Of a DNA stretch of 64,000 nucleotides, positions 27,161-37,120 are shown in pieces. Numbering within the stretch: the first letter of the stretch is position 1; each line of letters opens with the position of its first letter. The stretch is from contig NZ_JALIEB010000006.1 of NCBI RefSeq assembly GCF_025755255.1, positions 1 through 64,000 of the forward strand, written 5' to 3'. Position numbers and translations under genes: made by a program. Source of the DNA: Roseobacter sinensis (GTDB lineage: Bacteria > Pseudomonadota > Alphaproteobacteria > Rhodobacterales > Rhodobacteraceae). The notes below the pieces were generated by a model. It saw only the letters and a list, made by a program, of their open reading frames with translations, was not told the DNA's origin and ran no database searches.

Positions 27161-27185
27161 TTCCCAAATATGCCCGCCGGGGGCG
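27161..27185 (-). repeat. Gene-end repeat variant, minus strand
   Basis: On the minus strand, directly after the pdxA stop, the sequence reads CGCCCCCGGCGGGCATATTTGGG. It is a diverged member of the same gene-end element seen at 22783: a GC-rich half hairpin followed by TATTT and GG. It also supplies the ribosome-binding purines of rsmA. Confidence 0.4.
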
Positions 27186-28160
27186 TCACAGGCCGGCCAT
27201 CCGCGCCGCCAGTCTGATCGCTTCGATCATGCTGGTGGGGTTCGCGGTGCCTTTGCCTGCGATGTCGAAGGCGGTGCCGTGGTCGGGTGAGGTACGGATG
27301 AAGGGCAGGCCGAGGGTCACGTTCACCCCGCGGTCGAAATCCAGCGTCTTGATCGGGATCAGCGCTTGGTCGTGGTACATGGCGATGGCCGCATCATACT
27401 GCGCCCGCGCGGCAGCATGAAACATCGTGTCGGCCGGCAGGGGGCCACGCAGATCGAAGCCCTCGCCGCGCATCGCGTCGAGCAGGGGCGCGATCCATGT
27501 CAGCTCCTGCCGTCCCATGGTGCCGCCTTCGCCGGCATGCGGGTTCAGACCGGCGACGGCGAGGCGCGGGGAGGCAACGCCGAACCGGGTCCTGAGGTCT
27601 GCATGGGTGATCTCAATGGTCTCGCGCAGCAGTGCCGGAGTGAGCGCTTGCGGTACGTCTTCGAGCGCGATGTGGATGGTGGCGGGCACCACGCGCAGCT
27701 GATCAGAGGCCAGCATCATCACCGCCCGTTGTCCATCGCCTGCCAGTGCTGCGAGGTACTCGGTGTGCCCGGGATAGGCAAAGCCCGCGCCCTCGATCAG
27801 CGCCTGCTTGTGGATGGGGGCGGTGCAGAGCGCAGAGGCCCCGCCCCGGCGGACCAGCTCCACCGAGGCCGCGATCACATCGATCACCCCTTGCGCGTTG
27901 GCCGGGTCCGGCACGCCCGGCGTGGCGGGCTGCGGGAAGGGATGGGCGAGGACGGGCAACGCCGCGTCGCCGACCTCGGCCACTTCATTGGCTGTCTCGA
28001 TCACCCGGTGCGGTGTGGCGGGAGGCAGGTGGCGCGGATCGCCCATCCAGACCATGGGGACCGCGCCGCGGAGTGCCGACCAGGCCGCAGCTGCGATCTC
28101 TGGCCCGATGCCCGCCGGTTCGCCGCAGCTAATCACCACGGGCGCCGTGGTGTCTGTCAT
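27186..28160 (-). CDS. pdxA: 4-hydroxythreonine-4-phosphate dehydrogenase PdxA
   Basis: This 324-residue enzyme oxidises 4-phosphohydroxythreonine in the DXP-dependent pyridoxal phosphate pathway. Metal and substrate motifs include [39 protein letters not shown] and [42 protein letters not shown]. Its ATG overlaps the surA stop by four bases. Its place between surA and rsmA is the classical surA-pdxA-ksgA order. Confidence 0.95.
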   Translation of the reverse strand: MTDTTAPVVISCGEPAGIGPEIAAAAWSALRGAVPMVWMGDPRHLPPATPHRVIETANEVAEVGDAALPVLAHPFPQPATPGVPDPANAQGVIDVIAASVELVRRGGASALCTAPIHKQALIEGAGFAYPGHTEYLAALAGDGQRAVMMLASDQLRVVPATIHIALEDVPQALTPALLRETIEITHADLRTRFGVASPRLAVAGLNPHAGEGGTMGRQELTWIAPLLDAMRGEGFDLRGPLPADTMFHAAARAQYDAAIAMYHDQALIPIKTLDFDRGVNVTLGLPFIRTSPDHGTAFDIAGKGTANPTSMIEAIRLAARMAGL

Positions 28161-29395
28161 GGGGTGACGATACGGGCGTCGGCACGCAGTTGGTCGAGCA
28201 GGCTGTCCGCATAGGCATTGAGCCGGGCCGAGCGCAGCGAGCGCGCCACATCCTCACGCGCCACATCCTGGTTCACCTCAGATGTCCGCCCGCAGAGCAT
28301 CAGAAAGACCAGCGTTTCACCATTGGCCCGTGTGAGCGCGGTGGAGACCTCGCCGGGATCGAGCTTGCTCAGTTCGAAGGCGATATCCTGCGGGATCTCG
28401 CCCGGTGGCCTGCTCCCCCGCTCCAACACCTCTTCGGGCTGGCCTTGTGCGATGCCGTAGAGATCATCGCAGACATCGACCTCGGCGCGCACGCGCTCGG
28501 CCGTCGCCAGGGCGGCGGGCGACCGACCGCCGGGGATGTAGTAGGCCGCGTATTCGATGGCGGCGAAGGATTGCGACGGCGCGCCGGTTTCCTCGATGTC
28601 GCGCAGCTGGAAGAGTGCGACCGCATTTGGAATGGGCAGCGGGTCGGTGATTTCGCCCGGCGCCAGCGACAGCAGGATCGGCCGCAGGACCGGCGGCAGG
28701 TTGTTCAAGTCCTGCCAAGGCAGCCGCCCGCCTGCCTCGCGCGAGGCAGTGGCGGAGAACTCGCGGGCGTAGTTGGAGAACTCCTCAGTCGACTGGCTGG
28801 CCGCGATCTCAAGCGCGATCTCGTCCACCTGCGCCTTCTGTTCGGGCGGGGCAGGGATGATGATCTCGGAGACGAGGACGCGGATGCCGGTCGTCCCGCC
28901 GCTGGAGCCGAGGGCGCGGTCGATCTCTGTCTCGCTGATCTGCACCCGCGCGCCGAACCGCGCGCCGATCAGATCGCGCCAGGCGATACCAACCTCGACG
29001 AAATCGCGGAAGGTCTGCTCGGCCACGCCACCTTCTGTAAGGGCTATGATGAATTGCTCGGCGCTCAGGTTGGCGCGCGCGGCAAACTCCTCCATGCCCG
29101 CCTCAAGTGCCTCGGTCGTGAGCTCGAAGCCCGCGGCTTCCACGGCCTGCGCCTGCAGCCGCTCGTTCACCAGCGTTTCGATCACATCGGCCCGGCCGCT
29201 GCCCGGAGAGTTCAGCAGCCGCAGGAAGGCGGCGCGCTGCTCGATCTCATATTCGGTGACCACATCGTCATTGACATAGACCGCCGGGTCGAAGAGCCCC
29301 TGGGCCGCAACGGGTGCGGCCAGGGCGATGCCTGTTGCCAGTGCGATGATGGTGCTCAGTCTGCTCACTGCCGTCATGTGTCGATCTACCCGCAT
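28157..29395 (-). CDS. surA: Periplasmic chaperone/peptidyl-prolyl isomerase SurA
   Basis: This 412-residue secreted protein helps outer-membrane proteins such as LptD to fold. It has a signal peptide (TIIALATGIALAAPVAAQG), a SurA N-terminal domain (VYVNDDVVTEYEIEQRAAFLRLL) and a parvulin-like domain around residues 170-290 (VSEIIIPAPPEQ, GGRLPWQDLNNLPPVL, ALFQLRDIEE). The ATG at 29395 overlaps the lptD stop; an ATG at 29377 is an alternative and gives an equally good signal peptide. The second half beyond residue 300 is less conserved. Confidence 0.88.
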   Translation of the reverse strand: MRVDRHMTAVSRLSTIIALATGIALAAPVAAQGLFDPAVYVNDDVVTEYEIEQRAAFLRLLNSPGSGRADVIETLVNERLQAQAVEAAGFELTTEALEAGMEEFAARANLSAEQFIIALTEGGVAEQTFRDFVEVGIAWRDLIGARFGARVQISETEIDRALGSSGGTTGIRVLVSEIIIPAPPEQKAQVDEIALEIAASQSTEEFSNYAREFSATASREAGGRLPWQDLNNLPPVLRPILLSLAPGEITDPLPIPNAVALFQLRDIEETGAPSQSFAAIEYAAYYIPGGRSPAALATAERVRAEVDVCDDLYGIAQGQPEEVLERGSRPPGEIPQDIAFELSKLDPGEVSTALTRANGETLVFLMLCGRTSEVNQDVAREDVARSLRSARLNAYADSLLDQLRADARIVTP

Positions 29396-31503
29396 GTTCT
29401 TGTGTAGGTCTCGGTGCCTTTTCGTGCAGAAAAGCCCCGCAGACCGATGGTTAAGCCCAAAGTGGTCGAGGGTTCAAGGCTTGAGGAGGTCGAATAGCGC
29501 CGGTCGACCGAGAAGCCCACTGTGACGCATTCGTTTTCATAGGTGACCCCGATGCCCGCGGTGGAGGCGCGGCTGATCGAGATGTCGTATCGCCAGTCGG
29601 CGCTGGCGGTCCAATGCTTGTCAACGCGGTAGGCGCCGTCGAGGGCGATCTCGGCGATGCTCTCGAACCGGTCCTCGCCGGGGTCGCGGGTCAGCCAAAG
29701 GTAGCTGCCGCCAAGCCTCGTGCGCTGGCCGGAATAGTCCCCCCGGATCTCGGCCTTGGTAAAGTCGAAGTCCGCATCGAACAGGCTCCGGGCGGTCAAG
29801 GTCAGGCCGGACAGTGACTTGATCTGCCCCGCAACGAGATAGTCCGATGAGGTGCCGGTGAGCCCGGATGTCTCCGTGAAAGCCGGATCCGAATCTTGCC
29901 GCAGGATCTGCCCCAGGGTCAGTGAGGTGTCGAGCCCGTCAGGGTCGAACCGGGACCAATTCATGCCCAGGGCGATGGTCCGCCCGCGTTCGCGGCGGTC
30001 GGACTCGGGGAAGCGCGAGAGCGAGGTCAGGTTGCCGCCGTCGAACTCTACCCGCGTGCTTTCCTCATTAGGCACGTCGATCTGGTCACCGCCCACCCAG
30101 CCGACCTGCAGGATCGGTTCGAGAAACTGGGTCACGCCGCCCTCGCCACCGCGCACCATCGGATAGCGCAGCGCAACGGCGCCGCGCGGGCTGATCTGCG
30201 CCTGGGTCTGCGGAACGGAGCTGTCCTGGGTGACGTTGAAGAGGTCCGTGGTTAGCCCAAGCGTGACATCGGCACGCAACCCCGCGGCCAGGGTCCAGCT
30301 GCGCAGCCAGTCCGCTTCGACGCTGCCGCGGGAGACATCGCGTCCGACGATATCGTCGTCCGAGTAGCGGTAGTGGCTGTGAGCGTTGACGCCCAGGCGC
30401 AACTCGCCGCCGATCCGGTCGGGGAAGTAGCGCGCCTCGTAAATCCCGTCGGCCACCAGCGTGGGCAGCTCTGCGTTGACGTCCGCCTCGCGCAGCGATT
30501 TGAAGGCGATGAGCCCTCCGGAGATGTATTCGTCGCGCCGGGCGCGGCTGATGGTGATCGCGCTGTCGAGCCGGTCTTTGCCGGAAAAACCGTACTGCTT
30601 TAGGTAGGAATCGTCGGTCGTGACCTCAATGTCGAATGTCAGGTTGAAATCGTCAGGCAGATTGAAGCGGCCGTTGCCAAAAACGTAACCGCGGGTTTCC
30701 GAGGGGCGTTCATCGTCGCGCGATAGGGCGCCGTTGAACTCGATCCGCCCCTGGCGAAAAGCCTGCCGGTAGCGCAGTTCAAGCGTGCGCGTGCCGGGCG
30801 CGATGTAGGGCGTGACGGTAAGGTCACGGTCCGGTGCGATGTTGATAAAATACGGGACTTTGATGCCGAGGCCGAACTCGGTCGTCTGCTCGAACTCGGG
30901 GATCAGGAAGCCCGTGGCACGGCTGAGCGTGGGGTCAGGCAGCCGCAGCCGGGGCAGATAAAAGACCGGGATATTGCGGATCAGAAACTGCGCGCCGTCG
31001 AAGTAGAGCTGCCGCTCTTCCTTGTCGTGGATCACCCGCTTGGCCCGGATCTGCCAGAGCGGCGGCTCGCCGGTCTCGCAGATTTGACAGGAGGTGGCAG
31101 CTGTCTTGTAGAGTTGGCTGTAGCGTCCGTTGACCCGCTGGATCTGCACCGCTGCAAGTTGAAGCTGCTGGTTCAGCACCATACGCGCGCCCCGCAGAAG
31201 GCCGGTGCGCAGCGTCGCGTCGAGTTCGGCCCCGGAGGCGAGCACCGTGATCTCCGTGCCATCGTCCATTCGGATGGGGCCGAGGATCGTCAGCGCACCT
31301 GTCCCGCGGTCATAGCGGATTTCGGACGCGGTGATCCGTGTAGGCCCCTGGAAGGCTTCGACATTGCCGCGGGCCACGAGTTCGCGGTCGTTCACGATGA
31401 AGAGCTCATCCGCGATCAGCACCGCGGGCTCTGGCGCATCCTGCTGTGCCGCCAGCAGCGTCGGGCAGGACAGCAGAAGCAAGGTAAGCAGGAGGCGGAT
31501 CAT
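29386..31503 (-). CDS. lptD: LPS-assembly outer-membrane protein LptD
   Basis: This 705-residue protein inserts lipopolysaccharide into the outer leaflet. It has a signal peptide (MIRLLLTLLLLSCPTLLAAQ), an N-terminal OstA/jellyroll domain (LIADELFIVNDRELVARGNVEAFQGPTRI, residues about 30-120) and a long beta-barrel domain with alternating hydrophobic strands to the C terminus. The cysteines CQIC lie near residue 165. The ATG at 31503 is five bases after the lptG stop; the frame further upstream is shadow of lptG. It follows the genes for the inner-membrane LPS extractor subunits LptF and LptG. Confidence 0.92.
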   Translation of the reverse strand: MIRLLLTLLLLSCPTLLAAQQDAPEPAVLIADELFIVNDRELVARGNVEAFQGPTRITASEIRYDRGTGALTILGPIRMDDGTEITVLASGAELDATLRTGLLRGARMVLNQQLQLAAVQIQRVNGRYSQLYKTAATSCQICETGEPPLWQIRAKRVIHDKEERQLYFDGAQFLIRNIPVFYLPRLRLPDPTLSRATGFLIPEFEQTTEFGLGIKVPYFINIAPDRDLTVTPYIAPGTRTLELRYRQAFRQGRIEFNGALSRDDERPSETRGYVFGNGRFNLPDDFNLTFDIEVTTDDSYLKQYGFSGKDRLDSAITISRARRDEYISGGLIAFKSLREADVNAELPTLVADGIYEARYFPDRIGGELRLGVNAHSHYRYSDDDIVGRDVSRGSVEADWLRSWTLAAGLRADVTLGLTTDLFNVTQDSSVPQTQAQISPRGAVALRYPMVRGGEGGVTQFLEPILQVGWVGGDQIDVPNEESTRVEFDGGNLTSLSRFPESDRRERGRTIALGMNWSRFDPDGLDTSLTLGQILRQDSDPAFTETSGLTGTSSDYLVAGQIKSLSGLTLTARSLFDADFDFTKAEIRGDYSGQRTRLGGSYLWLTRDPGEDRFESIAEIALDGAYRVDKHWTASADWRYDISISRASTAGIGVTYENECVTVGFSVDRRYSTSSSLEPSTTLGLTIGLRGFSARKGTETYTRTCG

Positions 31504-31508
31504 GCGCG

Positions 31509-32606
31509 TCACCCGTCCTCCGCGTGCAGGAGTAGACCGAGGGCCAGCATGACGGAGGCTACGGGTGGCGCCCAGGCTGCGAGTGCGATGGGGATCTGGC
31601 CGTTCTCTCCGAGGATCTGCGCAAAGCTGCGAATGAAATACAAGCCGAACCCCAGAAGCACCGCCGCCAGCACCGCAATCCCGGTGCCCCCGAACCGGGT
31701 ATGCCGCATGGTAAAGGCGCTCGCAACCAGAACCATGGACATCAGGAACAGCGGGCGCGCGAGCTCGGACTGGAACCACACGCGGTGTTGGCGCGAGGAA
31801 AACCCGGCCTGGTCGAGCTGCGTGATGAATTCGGGAAGTGCCCAGATCGAAATCGCGCTGGGGCGACCGAGGCTGTCCCGGATGCGGTCCAGCGTCAGGG
31901 TGGTCGAGATGACGTACTCGTCGTGCAGCTCGGAGTTGGCTTCCGCGTTGGCGCTGGGGTCAAGCGGCCAAAGCTTGACGCCTCTCAGCGACCACCCGCC
32001 ATTTTCCAGGGCGGCGCTATCGGCAGCGATGCGGCGGACCGGCCCGCCGTCGGGCGCGTAGGACAGAAAGGTCACATCGTAAAGCACCGAGGCATCAGCG
32101 TTCGATTGCCAGGCGCGAATGACCGTCTGCCCCTCCGGTCCGCCCTGCCGCAGCCAGAGACCTTCGCCCGAGATCGATAGGCTTGAGGCGCCGCCAGTCC
32201 AGTAGCTCTCGGCGAGTTCACTATGGTACCTCGAAGTTCCGGCGACGATCGGGTTGAGCGTGGTGACAGCCAGCACGCCGATTGCCAGCGCGACCGCGAC
32301 CGGCGCCAGCAGCGCGCGCAGCCCCGAACGCCCGGCGGCGCGGGTCGCCACGAGCTCGGACGAGCGCGCTAGCCCCACGAAGAGCACGATGGTCGCAAGC
32401 ATCATGATCAACGGCAGGATCTCGTTCACCGTCTCGGGCGCTTTCAGCAGGGTCAGACCGACAATGCGCCCGAAACTCACGCCGAGATCACCGAAATCCC
32501 GCGCCTGATCGACGAGATCGACAAGTGCGACCAGCGAGAAGAGCACAATCGTCAGGATCAGGAAGCTGATCGCGAAGCGCCGCGCGAAGTAGAAATGCAG
32601 GGTCAT
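31509..32606 (-). CDS. lptG: LPS export permease LptG
   Basis: This 365-residue YjgP/YjgQ-family inner-membrane protein is a partner of LptF in the LptB2FG ABC complex that extracts LPS from the inner membrane. It has three N-terminal and three C-terminal helices flanking a periplasmic beta-jellyroll. The opening YFARRFAISFLILTIVLFSLVALVDLVDQARDF and the segment VATRAAGRSGLRALLAPVAVAL (coupling helix to LptB) are typical. It overlaps lptF by four bases. Confidence 0.93.
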   Translation of the reverse strand: MTLHFYFARRFAISFLILTIVLFSLVALVDLVDQARDFGDLGVSFGRIVGLTLLKAPETVNEILPLIMMLATIVLFVGLARSSELVATRAAGRSGLRALLAPVAVALAIGVLAVTTLNPIVAGTSRYHSELAESYWTGGASSLSISGEGLWLRQGGPEGQTVIRAWQSNADASVLYDVTFLSYAPDGGPVRRIAADSAALENGGWSLRGVKLWPLDPSANAEANSELHDEYVISTTLTLDRIRDSLGRPSAISIWALPEFITQLDQAGFSSRQHRVWFQSELARPLFLMSMVLVASAFTMRHTRFGGTGIAVLAAVLLGFGLYFIRSFAQILGENGQIPIALAAWAPPVASVMLALGLLLHAEDG

Positions 32607-33739
32607 GACGCCGGTTCTCCGCCGGCCAAGGGTTTTCGTCGCAGCCAGCGTGGCCCTGCCAGATACGCGATCATGCCAAGAGCCAGAAGCGCGCCGGTGA
32701 CCGCCGGCAGATAGAGCAAGGGCCAGAGCCGCGCGGTCTCGCGCACCGGGTTCTCCAGGGTCGAGCCGATGCCATCAAGCAGCAAGAGCAATCCGAAGGC
32801 CACCACGACCTCACGCCAGACCCCGAAACGCGAATAGCCACCGACCAGTAGTGTCGTGAAGCCGATCATCGCGGCCACGATACAGAACAGCGGCTCGGCG
32901 AAGCGGGCGTGGAACTCTTGGGCGATCACGCCGACGCGCTGGCCCGTCTCTTGCCCGAGCGCCTCCCAGGAGGTCATCAGCATTGGCGTGGTCATATTGC
33001 GGACGCGCAGCGCCTGCGCGATGTCGTTTTGTACCAGCGCACTGATATCGAACGAGAAGTCACGGAACTTCGCCGTCGACAGACGGTTGGTCTCGGTGCT
33101 GAGGCGCTGCGCCATCCCGTCGAGCATGATCAGCGTGGTGACGCTCTGGTTGCGCAGCAGGTACGCCTCCGCTGCGGTATAGATCACCCCTTCTTCGGGC
33201 TTGCGCCGGTCTGAGAGGAAGACATCGCGAAGCACCCCGTCCTCGGTGATCTCGCGCGCGTAGAAAGTCACCGCTTTCGAGGGGTGCAGGAAGGTGCCCT
33301 CGGTCAGCAGCCGCGAGGTCGCGTTCTGCGAGATCTCCGTCTCGCGCTCGCTGAGCTGCTGCAGCGCCATCGGCAACAGGATGTGATGCAGGGCCGAGGC
33401 CATCAGGAACACGATCATGCCGAAGGCCAAGACCGGACGCGCCAGCCGGTAGGGGCCCGAGCCCGTGGCCTGCATGACCGTGAGCTCGCTTTCGTTGTTC
33501 ATGCGGTTGGTGACGTAGACGGCGGCGGCAAAAGCAGCGATCGGCAGGATCGTGGTCACAAGCTTCGGCAGGCCCAGGGCGGTGAATTCCAGAAACACCA
33601 GGGCGGATTGCCCATCGCCGATCAGCCGGTCGAAAAGCACCACGGCCTGGTTGATCCAGAAGACCGCAACTAGAACCAGGGCAAAGAACCCGAAGAGGAT
33701 CAGCAATTGCGACAGCATGTATCTGTCGATTCTGCTCAC
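32603..33739 (-). CDS. lptF: LPS export permease LptF
   Basis: This 378-residue YjgP/YjgQ-family protein opens the LPS-transport operon. It starts MSRIDRYMLSQLLILFGFFALVLVAVFWINQAVVLFD; the coupling segment NNESELTVMQATGSGPYRLARPVL contacts LptB. C-terminal helices follow residue 265. The gene order lptF-lptG-lptD is standard for this family. It diverges from pepA, and the shared promoter region is 33740-33875. Confidence 0.94.
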   Translation of the reverse strand: MSRIDRYMLSQLLILFGFFALVLVAVFWINQAVVLFDRLIGDGQSALVFLEFTALGLPKLVTTILPIAAFAAAVYVTNRMNNESELTVMQATGSGPYRLARPVLAFGMIVFLMASALHHILLPMALQQLSERETEISQNATSRLLTEGTFLHPSKAVTFYAREITEDGVLRDVFLSDRRKPEEGVIYTAAEAYLLRNQSVTTLIMLDGMAQRLSTETNRLSTAKFRDFSFDISALVQNDIAQALRVRNMTTPMLMTSWEALGQETGQRVGVIAQEFHARFAEPLFCIVAAMIGFTTLLVGGYSRFGVWREVVVAFGLLLLLDGIGSTLENPVRETARLWPLLYLPAVTGALLALGMIAYLAGPRWLRRKPLAGGEPAS

Positions 33740-33875
33740 CTCTGCTCACCTCGTTCTCGCTCTGCCCGGTTTTGAGCGACGATAGACCAAAGCGCGCGGC
33801 TGGAAAACTGCTATCTGGTCTTTGGCGGGTGGGCGCGCTAGGTCGTGGGGGCACCCCAATCAGAAAGGCCGTCTC

Positions 33876-35348
33876 ATGACCACGCTCACTGCCGTCAGCT
33901 TCCGCGAAACCGATATCGAGCTTCTGTCCGACCATGCCGGGCGGATCGGTCTGATCGTCGATCCCAGCGGGCGGCTGGATGTGGCGGGCCGCCGCGTGAA
34001 CCGGCTGAGCAAGGGTGCTCTGAAGCGCGCGCTCGATGCGCGGGTCGACAAGGGGTTCAAGGAGGGTGAAAGCCTGACGCTGGCCTATCCCGCCGGCATG
34101 GCCGCCGAGGCGGTGGATGTGATCTGCCTCACCCGCGGCGCAACCGAGATCGTGGCACGGCATGCGGGCGCGCTGCTGGGACAGAAGCGTGGCAAGGCCG
34201 ATCTTCTGCTCGCTCTCGGCTCAACGCGGCGTGCGGCCTGCGTGATCCAGGGTGCAGTCCTGCGCGACTACCAGTTCCGGGATCACAAGACCTCGGGCGA
34301 GGGTCCGGAGGGCGCGATCACCGTCATGGCCAATGACCCCGCAGCGGTCGAGGCTGCCGTGCAGCCGCTGCTGGCCGTGGCCGAAGGCACCTTCCTGACC
34401 CGCGATCTGGTCAATGAACCGGCGAACGTGCTGACCACAACCGAATTTGCGGACCGGCTGACCGAAATGGAGGCATTGGGGCTGAAGGTCGAGGTGCTGG
34501 AAGAAGACAAGCTGGAAGAGCTGGGCCTGCGGACGCTGCTGGCGGTGGGCCAGGGCTCGGCCAGCCCCTCGAAGGTTGTGGTGATGCAGTGGAACGGCGG
34601 CGCAGAGGGCGCAGCGCCGCTCGCTCTGATCGGCAAGGGCGTTGTCTTCGACACCGGCGGGATCAGCCTGAAACCGGCCGCCGGCATGGAAGACATGACC
34701 ATGGACATGGGCGGGGCCGGCACGGTCGCGGGCGTGATGCGCAGCCTTGCGCTGCGCAAGGCCAAGGCGAATGTGGTGGGGCTTGTCGGCCTTGTGGAGA
34801 ACATGCCCTCGGGCACTGCGATCCGGCCCGGCGATGTTGTGAAATCCATGAAGGGCGACACCGTCGAGATCCTCAATACCGATGCGGAGGGGCGTTTGGT
34901 GCTCTGCGACGTGATGTGGTACGCGCAGGAGCGCTTCGAGCCTGCGGGCATGATCGACCTCGCCACGCTGACAGGGGCGATCATCATCGGGCTGGGGCAT
35001 CAGAATGCCGGCGTCTTCTCGAACGATGACACGCTCTGCAAGGCTTTCCTGAAAGCGGCGGAGGCCGAAGGTGAGGGCGCCTGGCGGATGCCGCTGGGGC
35101 AGGCCTATGACGACATGCTGAAATCGCCCATCGCGGATATGAAGAACATCGGCGGCCGGCCCGCAGGGTCGATCACCGCGGCCCAGTTCCTGCAGCGCTT
35201 CGTGAAGGAGGGGGTGCCGTGGATCCACCTCGACATCGCAGGCGTGGCCTCGCTGAAGTCCGAGAGCAAGCTCGCGCCGAAGGGGGCGACGGGCTGGGGC
35301 GTGCGGGCGCTCGACCGGCTGGTATCGGATATGTTCGAGAAGGGCTGA
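33876..35348 (+). CDS. pepA: Leucyl aminopeptidase (M17)
   Basis: This 490-residue cytosolic dinuclear zinc/manganese aminopeptidase removes N-terminal residues from peptides. The C-terminal catalytic domain has GKGVVFDTGGISLKPAAGMEDMTMDMGGAGTVAGVM and the signature NTDAEGRLVL; the metal-binding lysine and aspartates are in place. The ATG at 33876 is preceded by AGAAAGG. Two bases after its stop comes holC, the same neighbour as in many Gram-negative genomes. Confidence 0.94.
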   Translation: MTTLTAVSFRETDIELLSDHAGRIGLIVDPSGRLDVAGRRVNRLSKGALKRALDARVDKGFKEGESLTLAYPAGMAAEAVDVICLTRGATEIVARHAGALLGQKRGKADLLLALGSTRRAACVIQGAVLRDYQFRDHKTSGEGPEGAITVMANDPAAVEAAVQPLLAVAEGTFLTRDLVNEPANVLTTTEFADRLTEMEALGLKVEVLEEDKLEELGLRTLLAVGQGSASPSKVVVMQWNGGAEGAAPLALIGKGVVFDTGGISLKPAAGMEDMTMDMGGAGTVAGVMRSLALRKAKANVVGLVGLVENMPSGTAIRPGDVVKSMKGDTVEILNTDAEGRLVLCDVMWYAQERFEPAGMIDLATLTGAIIIGLGHQNAGVFSNDDTLCKAFLKAAEAEGEGAWRMPLGQAYDDMLKSPIADMKNIGGRPAGSITAAQFLQRFVKEGVPWIHLDIAGVASLKSESKLAPKGATGWGVRALDRLVSDMFEKG

Positions 35349-35352
35349 CGGC

Positions 35353-35826
35353 TTGGGCAGCGCGCTCTTCTACCATCTGACGCGGCGCCCGCTTGAGCAG
35401 ACGCTGGCGATGCTGCTGAGCAAGGCGCAGGGGGCGGGGATGCGCGTGGTGGTGCGCGGCACCGATCTGGCGCGGATGGGCTGGCTCGACGAAAAGCTGT
35501 GGCTCGGTGCGGAAGAGGGGTTCCTGCCGCACGGGCTCGCGGGTGGTGCGCATGATGCGATGCAGCCCATCCTGCTGACGACCGGGCTGGACGCTCCGAA
35601 CGAGGCGGCATGCCTCATGGTGGTCGACGGGGCGCCGGTTGCCGCGGATGAGGTGGCGCAGATGCAGCGGACCTGCGTGCTCTTTGACGGCAATGATCCG
35701 CAGGCCGTGCAGCAGGCGCGCGATCAGTGGACCGCGCTGACCGAGGCGGGGGCAGCCGCGCAATACTGGTCGGAAGAGAGTGGCCGCTGGGAGATGAAAG
35801 CGGAGAGCGCCGGGGCGGTGGCCTGA
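35353..35826 (+). CDS. holC: DNA polymerase III chi subunit
   Basis: This 157-residue clamp-loader accessory subunit links the polymerase to single-strand binding protein. The family start ALFYHLTRRPLEQTLAMLLSKAQGAGMRVVVRG and the core WLGAEEGFLPHGLAGG are clear. It probably begins with TTG at 35353, four bases after the pepA stop. pepA-holC is a conserved pair. Confidence 0.9.
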   Translation: MGSALFYHLTRRPLEQTLAMLLSKAQGAGMRVVVRGTDLARMGWLDEKLWLGAEEGFLPHGLAGGAHDAMQPILLTTGLDAPNEAACLMVVDGAPVAADEVAQMQRTCVLFDGNDPQAVQQARDQWTALTEAGAAAQYWSEESGRWEMKAESAGAVA

Positions 35827-35849
35827 AAGCCCACCGCACCTGCCGGTCA

Positions 35850-36431
35850 TCACCGGGTGAGCGTCAACTCTCCGCCGGCGATCTCGATCCGGCCCCAGCG
35901 CTGCAGGTAGGTCATGCCCATCAGGCTCTGCGCCATCTCTCCGCTGTTCACGACGGCGGGGATATCCGTGTCGGTCGCGGGGCCGAGGGTCAGCGTGTCG
36001 AGGCGCACCGGGGCCGTGCGGACCTCGCCGTTGGCGGTCATTGCGCGGCCGGTGTAGGTGAGCGTGTCCGGATCCAGACCGGCCGCCAGCGCATCGGCAC
36101 GGGTCAGCACAAGCATCGTCGCCCCGGTGTCGAGTACGAATTGCACCGGCGTTCCGTTCACCTCGGCCGAGATATAGTAGTGCCCGTCGGGGCTGCGCGG
36201 CACGACGACCTGGCCCTGCTCGGAGAACACGGCCTGCTGCGGGCGCACCGTCTGGCTGATGTCATCCCAGAGCCCATAGGCGGCGATCACACCCAGAAAG
36301 ATCAGGCCCCAGATCGCGCCCTGCTGCAACAGCTTGTTGGTGGACAGGCGGTTCTGGGCAAAGAACCAGGTGCAGACCATCAGCCCCAGAACAATGAGAT
36401 AGATCAGCCTGCCTGTGTCGTAGCCGTCCAT
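35850..36431 (-). CDS. Retropepsin-like aspartic protease (TIGR02281 type)
   Basis: This 193-residue membrane-anchored protein has two N-terminal helices (LIYLIVLGLMVCTWFF and GAIWGLIFLGVIAAYGLW) followed by a clan AA single-domain aspartic protease with FVLDTGATMLVLTR (residues about 98-111), the catalytic Asp in DTGA. Such proteases work as dimers, and the family includes PerP of Caulobacter, which cleaves a polarity factor. The substrate here is unknown. It converges with holC. Confidence 0.88.
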   Translation of the reverse strand: MDGYDTGRLIYLIVLGLMVCTWFFAQNRLSTNKLLQQGAIWGLIFLGVIAAYGLWDDISQTVRPQQAVFSEQGQVVVPRSPDGHYYISAEVNGTPVQFVLDTGATMLVLTRADALAAGLDPDTLTYTGRAMTANGEVRTAPVRLDTLTLGPATDTDIPAVVNSGEMAQSLMGMTYLQRWGRIEIAGGELTLTR

Positions 36432-36482
36432 GAGATGCTCCTGCCGTTTCGCTCCGTCAATATAAGCCCGCGCGTGCGGAAA

Positions 36483-37106
36483 TCACCCCGCGCCCGGGCC
36501 GAAGCCGAAAGCGCTGAGCCCGTCGAGGACGAATTGCACAGAGAGCGCGGCCAGCAGCATGCCAAGCAGGCGCGTCACCACCGTGACGCCGGTCTTGCCG
36601 AGGGCGCGTTCGATGAGTCCGCTGGCCAGGAAGAAGGCCATCACGATCAGCATGACAATCCCGGTGGCACCCAGCACATGCAGCGCGCCGTCGATCCCCG
36701 GGCGCTGGCCCATGAGCAGGATCACCGAGGCGATGGCCCCGGGGCCGGCGATCAGCGGGATCGCGAGCGGGAAGACCGACGGGTCCTCGCGCTCCTCCTC
36801 GCGCTTGTCGTCCCGGCGCTTGGTGCGGCGTTCGAAGAGCATGTCGAGGGCTGTCAGAAACAGCAGGATGCCGCCCGCGACGCGGAAGGCGGGCATGGAA
36901 ATCCCGATGAAGGCGAGAAGCGCCTCGCCAAAGGCGGCAAAGGCCAGCAGGATCAGGATGCCGATGAGTGTGGCCCGCAGGGCGATGCGCCGCCGCGCGC
37001 CCTCGGTCATGCCCTGCGTCAGCGCCACGAAGAGCGGGGCGAGGCCGATCGGGTCGATCACCACGAACATGGTCACGAAAGCGGTGATGAAGAAGGCGGT
37101 GTCCAC
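36483..37106 (-). CDS. MarC-family integral membrane protein
   Basis: This 207-residue protein has six predicted helices, with the family start FFITAFVTMFVVIDPIGLAPLFVALTQGM and the central PLAIPLIAGPGAIASVILLMGQ. The function of MarC/UPF0056 proteins is not established, though they were once linked to multiple antibiotic resistance. A charged loop (RRTKRRDDKREEEREDPS) separates helices three and four. It is downstream of the ABC-F gene on the same strand. Confidence 0.88.
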   Translation of the reverse strand: MDTAFFITAFVTMFVVIDPIGLAPLFVALTQGMTEGARRRIALRATLIGILILLAFAAFGEALLAFIGISMPAFRVAGGILLFLTALDMLFERRTKRRDDKREEEREDPSVFPLAIPLIAGPGAIASVILLMGQRPGIDGALHVLGATGIVMLIVMAFFLASGLIERALGKTGVTVVTRLLGMLLAALSVQFVLDGLSAFGFGPGAG

Positions 37107-37120
37107 GGCTCAGCGACCGA